A stretch of 53,598 nucleotides of DNA from an uncultured Prevotella sp. (GCA_900771975.1 CAAGPV010000001.1:1-53598), one strand, 5' to 3'; positions 32,279 to 42,376 are shown, counted from the stretch's first letter. Notes: generated by a model not told the origin, from the letters alone. A program made the numbers and translations.

Positions 32279-32676
32279 TGGAGCTGGCGGGAGTCGAACC
32301 CGCGTCCGCACAAGGAAACCATACGCTTTCTACACGCTTATTTCAGACTTTGATTTTCGTGTTGAGGCAAGACCTGAACCACCAACCACAACCTTATCCT
32401 CTAAAATTTCACACAGGCATCAAGGCCTACCCATGCTATTCCCGATTTCCTAGCACCGCTACATCCATAAGATTCGGAAAAACATCCATGGAGCGATGTC
32501 TCGTCCTGCTACCTGGTAGCTGGATTAAGCCAGTAATCTACTGTACTTCGATTAGGCAGCGAGAGCGTAATTGTTTTCGCCAATTAAATTTTTGTTCGCT
32601 CAGATTAAGGAGCTAACCAACGAGGCTCCGCGTGCTTACGTACCATCTCGTCTTGCCGTCAAATCCAAACAACCCC
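32279..32676 (-). ncRNA. ssrA: tmRNA, tag peptide GENNYALAA
   Basis: The minus strand begins GGGGTTGTTTGGATTTGACG and ends with the T arm GGTTCGACTCCCGCC and CAGCTCCA; the ends pair as GGGGUUG with CAGCUCC. The tag frame (32552-32581) reads GGC GAA AAC AAT TAC GCT CTC GCT GCC TAA, giving GENNYALAA. It rescues ribosomes on broken mRNAs and marks the products for proteolysis. CCA is not encoded. Length is about 398 bases. Confidence 0.97.
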
Positions 32677-32719
32677 GAGATTGATGTACAAAACCGACAC
32701 TTCGGTTCATTTTATTCTG

Positions 32720-32750
32720 CAAATATACGTCAAATCTTCAACATCACAAA
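32720..32750 (-). promoter_or_regulatory. Predicted tmRNA promoter
   Basis: On the minus strand TTTG (32747-32750), 19 bases, TATATTTG (32720-32727): full consensus. A precursor leader of about 40 bases with a small hairpin (AACCGA/TCGGTT) precedes the mature 5' end. Confidence 0.75.
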
Positions 32751-32821
32751 ACTTTTACACCTTTTTTATAAAAAACCAAGGAGTATCCACTTTTGTTTAG
32801 GGCACTATTGAAAAAAAAACG

Positions 32822-32829
32822 TACCTTTG
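32822..32829 (+). promoter_or_regulatory. -7 element before the capsule operon
   Basis: TACCTTTG lies 84 bases before the first capsule gene. TTTG at 32792 is 26 bases upstream, longer than the usual spacer, so the -33 element is uncertain. The leader has no NusG/UpxY-type gene in front of it. Confidence 0.45.
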
Positions 32830-32912
32830 CACAGATTTAGTAAATTATCATGCAACAATTTAGTAAATACCAAGTTATATAATAAATATAAATCGCGATA
32901 AACTATATAAAA

Positions 32913-35549
32913 ATGAAGAGATATCTCTTACTGCTTTTGGTGGCTATCTGCTCTTTAGGCGCTGTGGCACAAACGCACATGACCGACTCACAGGTAGCAG
33001 ATTTCATTATGAAAGAACACCAAAAGGGCACTTCCCAAGGGCAAATAGTTACAAAACTCATGCAGAACGGTGTAGATATTGCCCAAATACGACGAGTTCG
33101 CAAGATGTACGACCGTATGCAAAACGGAGGCGCAATGGGTGCAGCCACAACACAACAGCAAACTGATGACCGTACGAGACGCAACAACGGGCAGACGCGT
33201 AACGGCACCCGCACCAACAAAGAGGTGGAAGACGAGACCCGTCAATACTATAACGACGAGGAAACCCAAGCCAACGACTATACCAATATGCGTGTACGGC
33301 GTTTTGACAACGAGGACGATGACCAATATGATGCATACAACGGCGACTTCGTTGAAATGCAAGATGAAATGGATGACTGGATGCCTGTAGACACCGCCAA
33401 GATGTATGAGCAACTTGTCAAACGCATAAAACTGGAAAAGAACCGCAAAAAAGTATTTGGTCGAGACGTTTTCAACAAGAAGAACCTTACTTTTGAGCCT
33501 CCTATGAACATTGCCACACCTGCCAATTACAGGCTGGGGCCTGGCGATGCAGTCTATGTAGACATCTACGGAGCTTCACAAAAGTCAATGCAAACAACCG
33601 TATCTCCTGACGGCTATATCAACATTGACGGTTACGGGCCTGTTCAGGTAAGTGGGTTGACTGTGTCACAAGCCAACAGCCGACTTAAAAACACACTCGG
33701 AAAGCGCTATAGTAGCAGCAACATCAAGTTGTCTGTCGGACAGACACGCACAATCATGATAAACGTAATGGGAGAAGTAAAAAAGCCGGGCACCTACACG
33801 CTTTCCGCTTTTGCCACCGTTTTCCATGCGTTGTATATGGCAGGTGGCCCCAACGATCTCGGTACATTACGCAATGTCAAGGTCTACCGCAACAACAAAT
33901 TGGTGAGTGTTGTGGACGTTTACGACTATATTCTTAACGGCCGTTTGTCAGGAAACGTAAAGCTGGCTGACAACGATGTCATTGTTGTGGGAGCTTACGA
34001 TTGCCTTGTCAATATAACTGGCAAGGTTAAACGACCGATGTATTACGAGATGACGCGCAACGAAAGTCTTGGTACTTTGCTTCGATATGCCGGCGGATTT
34101 GCAGGAGATGCCTATACAAAGTCGGTAAGAGTCATACGAAAGACTGGACGTCAGTACTCTGTTTATAGCGTTAACGAGTTTGATATGAGCAGCTTTAGGT
34201 TGGCCGACGGCGACTCGGTAACAGTAGACTCCGTCATTCCACGCTACGAGAACATGGTTGAAATAAAAGGTGCTGTCTTCCGCCCAGGTATGTATCAGGT
34301 GGGCGGAGAAATCAATAGCGTCAAGACTTTAATAGAGGCCGCAGAAGGATTAACCGAGGTTGCCTTTACGCCACACGCCATTATCCATCGCATGAAGTCG
34401 GACCGTACCTTGGAAGTAATATCTGTTGACGTGGAAGGAATACTAACTGGCAAGGTGGCCGACATTCCGCTACAAAACGAGGATGTGCTCTTTATCCCTT
34501 CTAAAGAGGAAGCTCAACAAGAACGCACCATTTCAATACACGGCGAAGTGCAATATCCAGGCATCTATAAATATGCTGACAACGAGACGCTGGAAGACTT
34601 CATCCTGCAAGCAGGAGGCCTAAAAGAGACTGCATCTACCGTTAAAGTGGATGTCGCGCGCCGCATTGTTAATCCGAAAGCCATGGCATCAGACTCTATC
34701 ATCGCCCAAACTTACACCTTTGCCTTAAAGGACGGGTTTGTCGTTAGCGGAGAGTCTGGTTTCCATCTTGCACCTTTCGATGAAGTATATGTTCGTCAGT
34801 CTCCGGGGTATAGCAAACAACAAAACGTAGAAGTGAAAGGCGAAGTACTGTTTGCGGGAACCTACACTCTGGCAGGACGTAACACAAGACTTAGTGACAT
34901 CATTAAAGCTGCAGGCGGACCCAACCAAGTTGCATACATAAAAGGAGCACGCTTAGAACGGAAGACCAACGAAACGGAGCGCAAACGTATGGAAGACACC
35001 TACAAAATGGCTCGCGAGCTCCAACAGCAGAACATGATGGAGATGGCGACACGAAGCCAAAACGCCTCAGCCCTAACAGGTATGGCAGAGAAAAACGAAG
35101 CCGTAGAGCTGGCCAAGTTTCAAGTTCCTGAATATTATCCCGTTGGTATCGAGCTCGACAAAGCTTTGGCCAATCCAGGTGGACAAGAAGACATTTTGCT
35201 CCGTGAAGGAGACCGCATCACGGTTCCACTCTACAATGGAACCGTAAAAATAAATGGTGCTGTGATGTATCCGAACACCGTTGGATATGTAGAAGGCAAA
35301 AGTGTAGCCTACTACATCGACCAGGCGGGAGGCTTCGCCACCAACGCCAAAAAGCGCAACACCTATATATTATATATGAACGGGATGATTGCCAAAGTGG
35401 GACACAATGCGAAAATCAAGCCCGGATGTGAAATCTTTGTTCCGACAAAAGCGCAAAGCAAGCTTAGCATAGCCGAAACAATGACAATAGGAACCAGCGT
35501 GGCCAGCATAGCAACAATGATTGCAACACTTGCCAATATCATTAATTAA
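32913..35549 (+). CDS. Outer-membrane polysaccharide export protein (Wza/OPX family, multiple SLBB)
   Basis: An 878-residue exported protein: signal peptide 1-19 (GAVAQ), an acidic low-complexity linker rich in Asp/Asn/Arg (about 60-165), the poly-export domain (about 205-285, YRLGPGDAVYVDIYG, then VSPDGYINIDGYGPVQVSGLTV) and five or so SLBB-type repeats (VMGEVKKPGTYTLSAFAT, ITGKVKRPMYYEMT, IKGAVFRPGMYQVGG, IHGEVQYPGIYKYADN, VKGEVLFAGTYTLAG, INGAVMYPNTVGYVEG). A hydrophobic C-terminal segment (SVASIATMIATLANIIN) ends the chain. OPX proteins form the outer gate for capsule or exopolysaccharide. First gene of the operon; the chain-length regulator follows 16 bases later. Confidence 0.93.
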   Translation: MKRYLLLLLVAICSLGAVAQTHMTDSQVADFIMKEHQKGTSQGQIVTKLMQNGVDIAQIRRVRKMYDRMQNGGAMGAATTQQQTDDRTRRNNGQTRNGTRTNKEVEDETRQYYNDEETQANDYTNMRVRRFDNEDDDQYDAYNGDFVEMQDEMDDWMPVDTAKMYEQLVKRIKLEKNRKKVFGRDVFNKKNLTFEPPMNIATPANYRLGPGDAVYVDIYGASQKSMQTTVSPDGYINIDGYGPVQVSGLTVSQANSRLKNTLGKRYSSSNIKLSVGQTRTIMINVMGEVKKPGTYTLSAFATVFHALYMAGGPNDLGTLRNVKVYRNNKLVSVVDVYDYILNGRLSGNVKLADNDVIVVGAYDCLVNITGKVKRPMYYEMTRNESLGTLLRYAGGFAGDAYTKSVRVIRKTGRQYSVYSVNEFDMSSFRLADGDSVTVDSVIPRYENMVEIKGAVFRPGMYQVGGEINSVKTLIEAAEGLTEVAFTPHAIIHRMKSDRTLEVISVDVEGILTGKVADIPLQNEDVLFIPSKEEAQQERTISIHGEVQYPGIYKYADNETLEDFILQAGGLKETASTVKVDVARRIVNPKAMASDSIIAQTYTFALKDGFVVSGESGFHLAPFDEVYVRQSPGYSKQQNVEVKGEVLFAGTYTLAGRNTRLSDIIKAAGGPNQVAYIKGARLERKTNETERKRMEDTYKMARELQQQNMMEMATRSQNASALTGMAEKNEAVELAKFQVPEYYPVGIELDKALANPGGQEDILLREGDRITVPLYNGTVKINGAVMYPNTVGYVEGKSVAYYIDQAGGFATNAKKRNTYILYMNGMIAKVGHNAKIKPGCEIFVPTKAQSKLSIAETMTIGTSVASIATMIATLANIIN

Positions 35550-35565
35550 TCTTAGTTAGCAGATT

Positions 35566-36795
35566 ATGCAGAAGTTTTGGGAAAAATTTCTTTTTTGGAA
35601 AAACAAGATAACATCATCTGACAGCACAGAGGTAAAAGAGGAGGACGACACCACTTCGGATGACAATGTCGCCTCAACTGACGATGAACGTAAAGAAGAA
35701 AACCTGCCAAAAGGCCCTGACACAGACGAGGCTTCTAAGGTGTCAGCAACTGAAAAAGACAAGAATGACGCCTTGGATATACGCGTTGTCGTAAGAGAAA
35801 TCAAGAGATACAAATATGTTTTCCTGATTGTCATACCCATTGTACTTACCCTTGCCGCAGTATATATATATAGTGTACCGCGCTATTACACCACAGAAGC
35901 GTCGTTGGCACCCGAGGTTGAAGATCCAAATGTGGGAAACGGGTTATCTTCGATTGCCTCGTCATTTGGCCTAAACATGTCAAACATCAAAACAACAGAC
36001 GCTATCAACCCCGAACTCTACCCTGACTTAATGGATGACAACCGCTTTGTAGTTGACATGTTCAGAATAAATCTCAGCACCAGCAACGACAGTATTCATA
36101 CCGACTATTACACCTATCTTACCAAATACCAAAAGAAATCGTGGGTTGAACAGTCGGTAGGCGGATTTATCAAAAAGCTCATGCCTAAGCCAAAGCCCAA
36201 TTCCATTTCTCAAGAAAAGGGCGATCCATACGTTCTTGACAAGAAAGACGACGAGGTAGTACGCAAGATTCGTAAAGACATCAACATACGCGTAGACAAA
36301 AAGACAGGAGTGATTACCATCTCGGCAACGGCACAAGACCCTCTCATCTGCAAGACTTTGGCAGACTCTGTGACAACACGTCTTCAGAGTTTCATCGTCA
36401 AATACAGAACCAGCAAGGCCCAAAAGGACGTAGACTACTATAAAAAGTTGATGAAAGATGCAAAGACTTCCTACGAGAAAGTGCGTAGAGAGTATGGTGA
36501 ATATTCGGATGCCAACACGGATGTAGTGCTCGAAAGCGTCAAATCGAAACTTGAAGACATGGAAAACGATATGCAATTGAAGTACAACCAGTACACTCAA
36601 GCCTATGCACAATATCAGGCCGCAGTGGCAAAACTGTTGGAAAAGACACCTGTCTTCACTAAGCTGAAGGGAGCAAGTGCCCCCATCAAGCCCGATGGCC
36701 CCAAGCGTTTGATTACTATCGTCATCAGTGGTCTGTTTGCATTCTTTGCTATTGTGGCTGGAATCATAGTCAAACAAATTTGCAAAAGCAAATAA
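35566..36795 (+). CDS. Chain-length determinant (Wzz/PCP) without kinase domain
   Basis: A 409-residue inner-membrane protein. A hydrophilic acidic N-terminal region of about 80 residues precedes helix 1 (about 84-103, YVFLIVIPIVLTLAAVYIYS); the large periplasmic part ends in a coiled coil (about 285-365), and a Pro-rich motif (APIKPDGPKR) leads into helix 2 (about 384-405). This is the polysaccharide co-polymerase layout that sets chain length with Wzy. The chain ends after helix 2 with KQICKSK, so no tyrosine kinase is fused and none is seen in the locus. Confidence 0.9.
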   Translation: MQKFWEKFLFWKNKITSSDSTEVKEEDDTTSDDNVASTDDERKEENLPKGPDTDEASKVSATEKDKNDALDIRVVVREIKRYKYVFLIVIPIVLTLAAVYIYSVPRYYTTEASLAPEVEDPNVGNGLSSIASSFGLNMSNIKTTDAINPELYPDLMDDNRFVVDMFRINLSTSNDSIHTDYYTYLTKYQKKSWVEQSVGGFIKKLMPKPKPNSISQEKGDPYVLDKKDDEVVRKIRKDINIRVDKKTGVITISATAQDPLICKTLADSVTTRLQSFIVKYRTSKAQKDVDYYKKLMKDAKTSYEKVRREYGEYSDANTDVVLESVKSKLEDMENDMQLKYNQYTQAYAQYQAAVAKLLEKTPVFTKLKGASAPIKPDGPKRLITIVISGLFAFFAIVAGIIVKQICKSK

Positions 36796-36813
36796 CTCTT
36801 ATACAGAATATTC

Positions 36814-38043
36814 ATGTTGGGGTGCTTATTGCTTGCCACATTGCTGCTTGAGGTATTTGTACTCACCTATTTGGAATACCTTTCTTGGAAAACCATCTAC
36901 ACACCTTTGTGTTGTCTGATGCTTCCTTACACTGTGGTATTGCTCATCACCATAGCTGTAGCTGGCCGTTTTGGGTTTGTAGACTTCTACTATCCAAGCA
37001 TCTTTGTCTGGAATGTAGGACTTATACTCTTTGCCATTCCCAGCTACCTGATGGGAATGCTTGTTAAAAAATCGCCTACATTATTTGAAGCAAAGATTGA
37101 AGAAGGCAGCTATCCGTGGAGTTTGGGAGTTCTTTCCATCATCATTTCAATCGCTTTCTTCTACCGTTTCATGTCTGTTTTAAGCAGTACCACAGAGTTG
37201 TTTGGTACGGACGACTTTGCTGAAGAGTTCAGCGGTCATGGCATTTGGGCACACTTACGGGAAGTGGTAATGCCCTTGGTGATTATAGCCACCTATTATA
37301 TCACGAAAAAAAAGTGGTGGTTATGGATTATTACGGCCTTGCTCTTGAGTGTCCAGTTTCTATATATGGTGAAGGGAGCGGTAATCATTGCCATCGTGTC
37401 CGGAATGTGTATGCGTCTTTATGCCCACAAGATGCACCTATCTCTCAGCCTTCTTGCAAAAGTTTTTTTAGGCGGTTTTGCCATATTTATCATCACTTAC
37501 ATGGTTCTACCCCTTATCGGCAACGAGAGTGGAGAGGCAAATATGGAGTTGTTTGAATTTGTAACAGGCCACTTCTTCCACTATTTTACCAGTGGTACAC
37601 TTGGCTATAGCTATGATATGCAGATTGGAATGCCGGACAGGGGCGACTTCGAAATTATAGTTTCGCCGTTTGTCAACATCTATAAAACGCTCACTGGCGA
37701 TCCCAACATCCTTTCACCGGTAAATCCCTACTACCATCACACAGGAATAGACCTTACCAATGTGCGAACATTCTTTGGTACACTGCACGTATACAGCAAT
37801 GTTTGGGAATTTGTTATCTACACGCTCATAGCCAGTAGTCTGATGTATGCCTTGAAGCTTTCGGCTATGCACACGGGCAATATCTTTATTTATGTCATCC
37901 TTTCCTACTTCTGTGGATTGATGGCTATGGGGTGGTTTGAATTTTATCTGTTCCATCTGTCTATCATAGAGATACCATTGATAACACTCGTTCTTTTGGG
38001 AATAACCCGTCTACACCACAAAAAGCAGGAGGTAGAGTCATGA
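36814..38043 (+). CDS. O-antigen/capsule polymerase (Wzy-like)
   Basis: A 409-residue protein with about ten to eleven membrane helices and one large extracytoplasmic loop (about 245-320, with RGDFEIIVSPFVNIYKTLTG and HHTGIDLTNVRTFFGTLHV), the architecture of Wzy polymerases that join repeat units in the periplasm. Sequence in this class is poorly conserved, so the call rests on topology and on its place between Wzz and Wzx. Its stop overlaps the Wzx start (ATGA). Confidence 0.8.
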   Translation: MLGCLLLATLLLEVFVLTYLEYLSWKTIYTPLCCLMLPYTVVLLITIAVAGRFGFVDFYYPSIFVWNVGLILFAIPSYLMGMLVKKSPTLFEAKIEEGSYPWSLGVLSIIISIAFFYRFMSVLSSTTELFGTDDFAEEFSGHGIWAHLREVVMPLVIIATYYITKKKWWLWIITALLLSVQFLYMVKGAVIIAIVSGMCMRLYAHKMHLSLSLLAKVFLGGFAIFIITYMVLPLIGNESGEANMELFEFVTGHFFHYFTSGTLGYSYDMQIGMPDRGDFEIIVSPFVNIYKTLTGDPNILSPVNPYYHHTGIDLTNVRTFFGTLHVYSNVWEFVIYTLIASSLMYALKLSAMHTGNIFIYVILSYFCGLMAMGWFEFYLFHLSIIEIPLITLVLLGITRLHHKKQEVES

Positions 38044-39425
38044 GCATAAAAAGCAATCTCTATTATAGTGCACTCTTGACTTTCAGTACTTATCTTGTTC
38101 CATTATTGGTTTTCCCGTATATCAGCCGGGTTTTGGGTGCAGAAAGTATAGGAGCTATAGATACCGTTGACAACATCATAGACTATTCTATCTTGTTTTC
38201 CATGATGGGAATGTCCACTTTGGGCATTCGGGAAGTGGCGAAAAGCAAAAGCGACCCAAAGGCCTTACAAGCCACTTTCAACGATCTTTTTGCATTAAAT
38301 GCCATTTCTACGGGTATCGTTTTCCTGCTGCTCGTTCTTGCGACCATTTTGCTTCCTGCCATGCATGGCCGTATAGACCTGTTGGCAATAGGAGGAATAA
38401 AGCTTCTTGCCAACCTTTTCTGGATTGAATGGTTGTACCGCGGTCTGGAAAATTTCAAGTACATAACGCTTCGCTCCATCGTTGTAAGAGTGTTGTTCAT
38501 TGTTTCTGTCTATATTTTTGTAAGACAACAACACGATTACATCATCTATTACGCCCTATTTGTAGGGGTTGTTGTGTTGAATGCCATTTGCAATTGGACG
38601 CACAAAAAAAGCATTGTATCGTTGCAGTGGCGAAACTGCAACCTGAAGAGATATGTCAAACCGTTTATTGTCCTTGGTCTTTTTGCCATGCTTTCTGCGG
38701 TTTACACCAAACTTTCGATGCCTGTCTTGAGTTTCACTTGCAGCGATCAAGATGCTGGATACTACGCTACTGCCACCCGAATGTACCAAGTGATAATCGC
38801 TTTAATCTCGTCACTCATCAGTGCTATCATTCCTCGCATGAGCGTATTGATAAAGGAAGGAAAGACAGCTGAGATAGAACGAATGACCAAAATGGCCTTC
38901 CAGCTACTCTTCTTCATTGCATTTCCTGTCATAATATTCATGGAGTTGTTCACTCCAGACATCATTCTCCTCTTCGCAGGTAAAGGGTTTGAACAGGCCA
39001 TTACCCCAATGAGAATTGTAATGATACAGGTGCTCGTTATTGGAACAGAACAGATTTTCATCTTACAACTGCTGATTCCGCTTAAACGCGACAAGTGGGT
39101 GGTATATAGCGGAGTGGCCGGCGTGGCGGTATGGGCTATACTAAGTGCTATACTTGTACCCAGATTTCATGCTATCGGCTCGGCTATAGTGTGGGTTTCT
39201 GCCGAACTTACAGTACTCGTCTGTGCTTCCTTCGAGGTGAAACGTGTCTTGGGATTTACCTTTCCATGGGGTTATTTCAGGAAAGGCATACTCATTGCAC
39301 TTCCCTATATAGGATTTTGCATTCTCTCAAAAATGGTCTTTGCCAATGTGCTCTTCCAGTTGGGAGGAGCAAGTGTGTTGTTTCTTATTTACGCTGCATT
39401 TCTATGGAAAAGGGTAAAACTATAA
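38040..39425 (+). CDS. Polysaccharide flippase (Wzx)
   Basis: A 461-residue protein with 12-14 membrane helices of the MATE-like polysaccharide transporter family. Signatures: LLTFSTYLVPLLVFPYISRVLG near the N-terminus, FWIEWLYRGLENF and the helix-rich C-terminal half with GKGFEQAITPMRI. It moves lipid-linked repeat units across the inner membrane. Overlaps the polymerase by four bases and the following glycosyltransferase by 22 bases. Confidence 0.92.
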   Translation: MSIKSNLYYSALLTFSTYLVPLLVFPYISRVLGAESIGAIDTVDNIIDYSILFSMMGMSTLGIREVAKSKSDPKALQATFNDLFALNAISTGIVFLLLVLATILLPAMHGRIDLLAIGGIKLLANLFWIEWLYRGLENFKYITLRSIVVRVLFIVSVYIFVRQQHDYIIYYALFVGVVVLNAICNWTHKKSIVSLQWRNCNLKRYVKPFIVLGLFAMLSAVYTKLSMPVLSFTCSDQDAGYYATATRMYQVIIALISSLISAIIPRMSVLIKEGKTAEIERMTKMAFQLLFFIAFPVIIFMELFTPDIILLFAGKGFEQAITPMRIVMIQVLVIGTEQIFILQLLIPLKRDKWVVYSGVAGVAVWAILSAILVPRFHAIGSAIVWVSAELTVLVCASFEVKRVLGFTFPWGYFRKGILIALPYIGFCILSKMVFANVLFQLGGASVLFLIYAAFLWKRVKL

Positions 39426-40261
39426 CTTTTGCTGCGGGCATAGTCACATTCAATCCCGACCTACAACGCTTAAAAGAGAACATTGAGAGCCTTGTTAAAA
39501 ATGAATTGTTGGGAAAGATTTTCATCGTTGACAATGCTTCGGAGAATATCAACGAGTTGAAAGAACTACTAAACACATTCCCCACCGTCACCTTGATTGG
39601 AAACGGCCAGAACTACGGAATAGCTTATGCCCTCAATGTCATTTGCCAACAAGCACAACAAAGCGGGTTTGACTGGGTGATGACGTTAGACCAAGACTCC
39701 GTGCTTCAGCCCAACATTTTGCAAGAATATGCCAAACACACGGCAGACGTGGGGGTAGGAATCATTTGTCCACGCATAGAAGACCGAAATATGGGAAGGC
39801 AATATGCTACAACCGACCACGGATGGGAGAAAATAGACCAATGCATTACCTCTGGGAACTTGGTAAACCTTACAGCATGGAAGGAAATTGGAGGTTTTGA
39901 CGAAAAACTTTTTATAGATGGAGTTGACTTTGATTTCTGCATACGTATGCGCAAAGCCGGATATGGCATCCTACGATCCAACAATGTATACTTGCTGCAA
40001 GAAGTGGGAAAAGGCCGGTCCAAAAGCTTGTTCGGGAAAACTTTTTCGATAATGAACCATGGAGGGAAACGCCTTTACTATATCATTAGAAACTATCTTT
40101 ACCTTGGGAAGAAGCACCACCAAAGACTTCATTGGACAACAGAAGTGGGAAAGCGGGTCTTCATTGTCATGACATACGAACACCATAGACTACAGAAACT
40201 GGGATATATGCTACGCGGTTTAGTCGATTTTGTTCGGGGGAAAATGGGTAAATTAGAATAA
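39404..40261 (+). CDS. GT2 glycosyltransferase, rhamnosyltransferase-like
   Basis: A 285-residue cytoplasmic enzyme starting MEKGKTITFAAGIVTFNPD; this ATG lies inside the flippase end and is preferred over the long upstream frame. The nucleotide-binding fold shows IVDNASEN, the metal site is DQD in VMTLDQDSVL and a C-terminal acceptor segment includes IDGVDFDFCIRMRKAG. The sequence type is that of RfbF/WbbL-like rhamnosyltransferases. Donor and acceptor are unknown. Confidence 0.85.
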   Translation: MEKGKTITFAAGIVTFNPDLQRLKENIESLVKNELLGKIFIVDNASENINELKELLNTFPTVTLIGNGQNYGIAYALNVICQQAQQSGFDWVMTLDQDSVLQPNILQEYAKHTADVGVGIICPRIEDRNMGRQYATTDHGWEKIDQCITSGNLVNLTAWKEIGGFDEKLFIDGVDFDFCIRMRKAGYGILRSNNVYLLQEVGKGRSKSLFGKTFSIMNHGGKRLYYIIRNYLYLGKKHHQRLHWTTEVGKRVFIVMTYEHHRLQKLGYMLRGLVDFVRGKMGKLE

Positions 40262-40277
40262 ACAAAAGGATTAGATT

Positions 40278-41090
40278 ATGATTTCGATAGCTCTATTTTG
40301 TGTAAACTACAATTCATACGACAAGTTATCACGCTTTCTCGGAGCGATAGACCATGGGGCAACAACCGTTTCCGGAAAAGCACAAATAGACATTTACATT
40401 GCCGACAATAGCGACAAGAACATTCAAAGCATAAAAACCGACATGAAAAATTGCCATGCCAAAGCGTTTGAATACAATAGCAACCTTGGCTATTTCGGGG
40501 CAATAGGACGCATGATGCAGGATATTGACGTTAAGAACATTTACGACTATACCATCATCAGCAACGTTGACTTGGAAATAGATAACGACTTCTTCATTCA
40601 ACTTTTGGCTTCTAACGTTGACAAAAACACAGGATGGATTGCTCCGCAAATCTATTCAATAGCTGAACACCGTGACCGCAATCCTAAGATAATGGAGAGA
40701 TATGCAGAGAAAAAGCTAAAAGTGTTACGCCTATTCTACAAATATCCCTTACTGAATGCACTATATACTGCCACTATGTACAAGCGTAAAAAACTTCAAT
40801 CACACAAAGACGGAAGTGTTATCTATGCAGGGCATGGGTCTCTCATTATCCTCACCAAAGAATATTTCAACCGTTGCGGTATAGTCAATTATCCTGTTTT
40901 TCTGTTTGGCGAGGAACTCTATCTAGCAGAAGAATGTCGCAGCCATCACCTGAATGTGGTGTATTCACCAAAGATACGGGTCGTTGATAGCGAGCATACT
41001 TCCACTTCCAAAATGAAAAAGAAGTTTTACAACAAGTGCAATATTGAGGCTATTGACTACATTCTTGCCACCTACTATTTCACCAAATAA
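40278..41090 (+). CDS. GT2-like glycosyltransferase
   Basis: A 270-residue enzyme: ALFCVNYNSYDKLSRFL at the N-terminus, DNSDKNI, and a DxD-like NVDLEID at about 95-101, followed by GHGSLIILTKEYF and FLFGEELYLAEECR, the usual acceptor-side block of GT2 enzymes that add sugars to capsule repeat units. Starts 16 bases after the previous gene and ends four bases before the convergent beta-propeller gene. Confidence 0.8.
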   Translation: MISIALFCVNYNSYDKLSRFLGAIDHGATTVSGKAQIDIYIADNSDKNIQSIKTDMKNCHAKAFEYNSNLGYFGAIGRMMQDIDVKNIYDYTIISNVDLEIDNDFFIQLLASNVDKNTGWIAPQIYSIAEHRDRNPKIMERYAEKKLKVLRLFYKYPLLNALYTATMYKRKKLQSHKDGSVIYAGHGSLIILTKEYFNRCGIVNYPVFLFGEELYLAEECRSHHLNVVYSPKIRVVDSEHTSTSKMKKKFYNKCNIEAIDYILATYYFTK

Positions 41091-41094
41091 CACC

Positions 41095-42336
41095 TTACAG
41101 TTTCATCACACAAAGGCTGCGCTCTCCAACAAAAACAGAATCGAAAGACAATAAGCTACCATCCCTACTGCAACGAGGGTGTAAATCGCAAGCCCAATGC
41201 TTATAAAGGGTGGGAGAAGCAAACTTCTTGTAACTGCGGCAATCGGCCACCAACTCCACTTTATCCGTATCTATATTCACTCTGTAAATCTTTGCATGAC
41301 GCCGTTTGTCGGGATAAGTATCAACAACAAACTCTCTATCGTTGACAAAACTATGATGACCGTCTGAGTTCAACTGGGGATAACCGCATCGTTTGAAATG
41401 CCTCATCGTGTTGTCCGTGAAGTAAACATGCGAGTCTATGTCAGCTATTCTGCAATAAGCAACTATTCCGTTCAGGTTGTTCCATACATAATGGGACACC
41501 ATTCCCGAAGTTGGTGACGCCCATAACGACTTGGTTTGAAGGTCATAGACCATCAGCCGCGTTTTCTGGAAGGTTCCCCTATACCATCTATGCAAGAACG
41601 ACACATAGCGACTGTCGGGTGAGAACTCTGTATGGGTGACAAAATGAAAAGCATCTTCCATGGTTGCTTCGTGCTCAAATTCAGCTATTGACTGCAATGA
41701 CAACAACAACTTGCGTTGGTTGGAAGCAACATCTATCAGAAACAAGCCTGTCTTTTCAGTGACATCTTGATCTAAATAAGCATCATCATCCGAATAAACA
41801 TAACCATATCCGGGCATCATTGTTTGCAAACGCTCATAACTGAAGGAGGTTGCCAAAGCCCCGTCAGGACTAATGGTGTCAATAGGCCAGTCCAAATAAA
41901 GAGCGTTTCCATTATCAACATTGACGATGGCAGACTTCACCTTCGCACCTTCAGCTATATTGAAAATCACTTCCTTACTGTTCCGCCATTGCAGACGACA
42001 ACCTTTGTGATAGTTCCATGCCCTTGTTTCCGCTACTTTATGCCATTCTTCATAATCTTTCCCAGAGAAAAATCCCACCTCAAGCACATCATCGGCAGTT
42101 GGCATACGCAACGGAATCGTTAGCCTATTAGCAAGCAAACGCTGATTGTCAAGGCTGAAAGGAGTAACATCGTGAAAGCCAAAAAAACATCCTGGCTTGA
42201 CAACGGGCTGATGAAGAAACCATGACTCGTAGTTTGGCAACAAATCGTAAAAACCTTGATAAATGTTACGCAACGCATTTTTTACGATATAATTGTTCTT
42301 TACCAACCCGTAAACAAATGCCTCTATTTTGTTCAT
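41095..42336 (-). CDS. Beta-propeller-like protein of unknown function in the capsule locus
   Basis: A 413-residue protein encoded against the capsule operon. Repeated blade-like segments are visible, for example FGFHDVTPFSLDNQRLL, THTEFSPDSRYVSFLHR, DGHHSFVNDREFVVDTYPD and HPRCSRDGSLLSFDS, matching PD40/TolB-type or oligogalacturonate-lyase-like propellers. No signal peptide or membrane helix is evident, so it is probably cytoplasmic. It has its own consensus promoter (42377-42408) and ends four bases from the preceding glycosyltransferase. A sugar-binding, lyase or modifying role is possible; none is shown by the sequence. Confidence 0.6.
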   Translation of the reverse strand: MNKIEAFVYGLVKNNYIVKNALRNIYQGFYDLLPNYESWFLHQPVVKPGCFFGFHDVTPFSLDNQRLLANRLTIPLRMPTADDVLEVGFFSGKDYEEWHKVAETRAWNYHKGCRLQWRNSKEVIFNIAEGAKVKSAIVNVDNGNALYLDWPIDTISPDGALATSFSYERLQTMMPGYGYVYSDDDAYLDQDVTEKTGLFLIDVASNQRKLLLSLQSIAEFEHEATMEDAFHFVTHTEFSPDSRYVSFLHRWYRGTFQKTRLMVYDLQTKSLWASPTSGMVSHYVWNNLNGIVAYCRIADIDSHVYFTDNTMRHFKRCGYPQLNSDGHHSFVNDREFVVDTYPDKRRHAKIYRVNIDTDKVELVADCRSYKKFASPTLYKHWACDLHPRCSRDGSLLSFDSVFVGERSLCVMKL

Positions 42337-42376
42337 AATCTTACTCTCTTATTTCACTTTTTTCACTAATGGGTTG

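Noticed and set aside
32278..32616. 112-codon plus-strand open frame next to glmS
   Set aside because: It is antisense to the tmRNA gene, whose ends and tag frame are unmistakable.
41824..42123. 99-codon plus-strand open frame within the beta-propeller gene
   Set aside because: It is a shadow of the minus-strand gene, which shows domain-like repeats and a consensus promoter.
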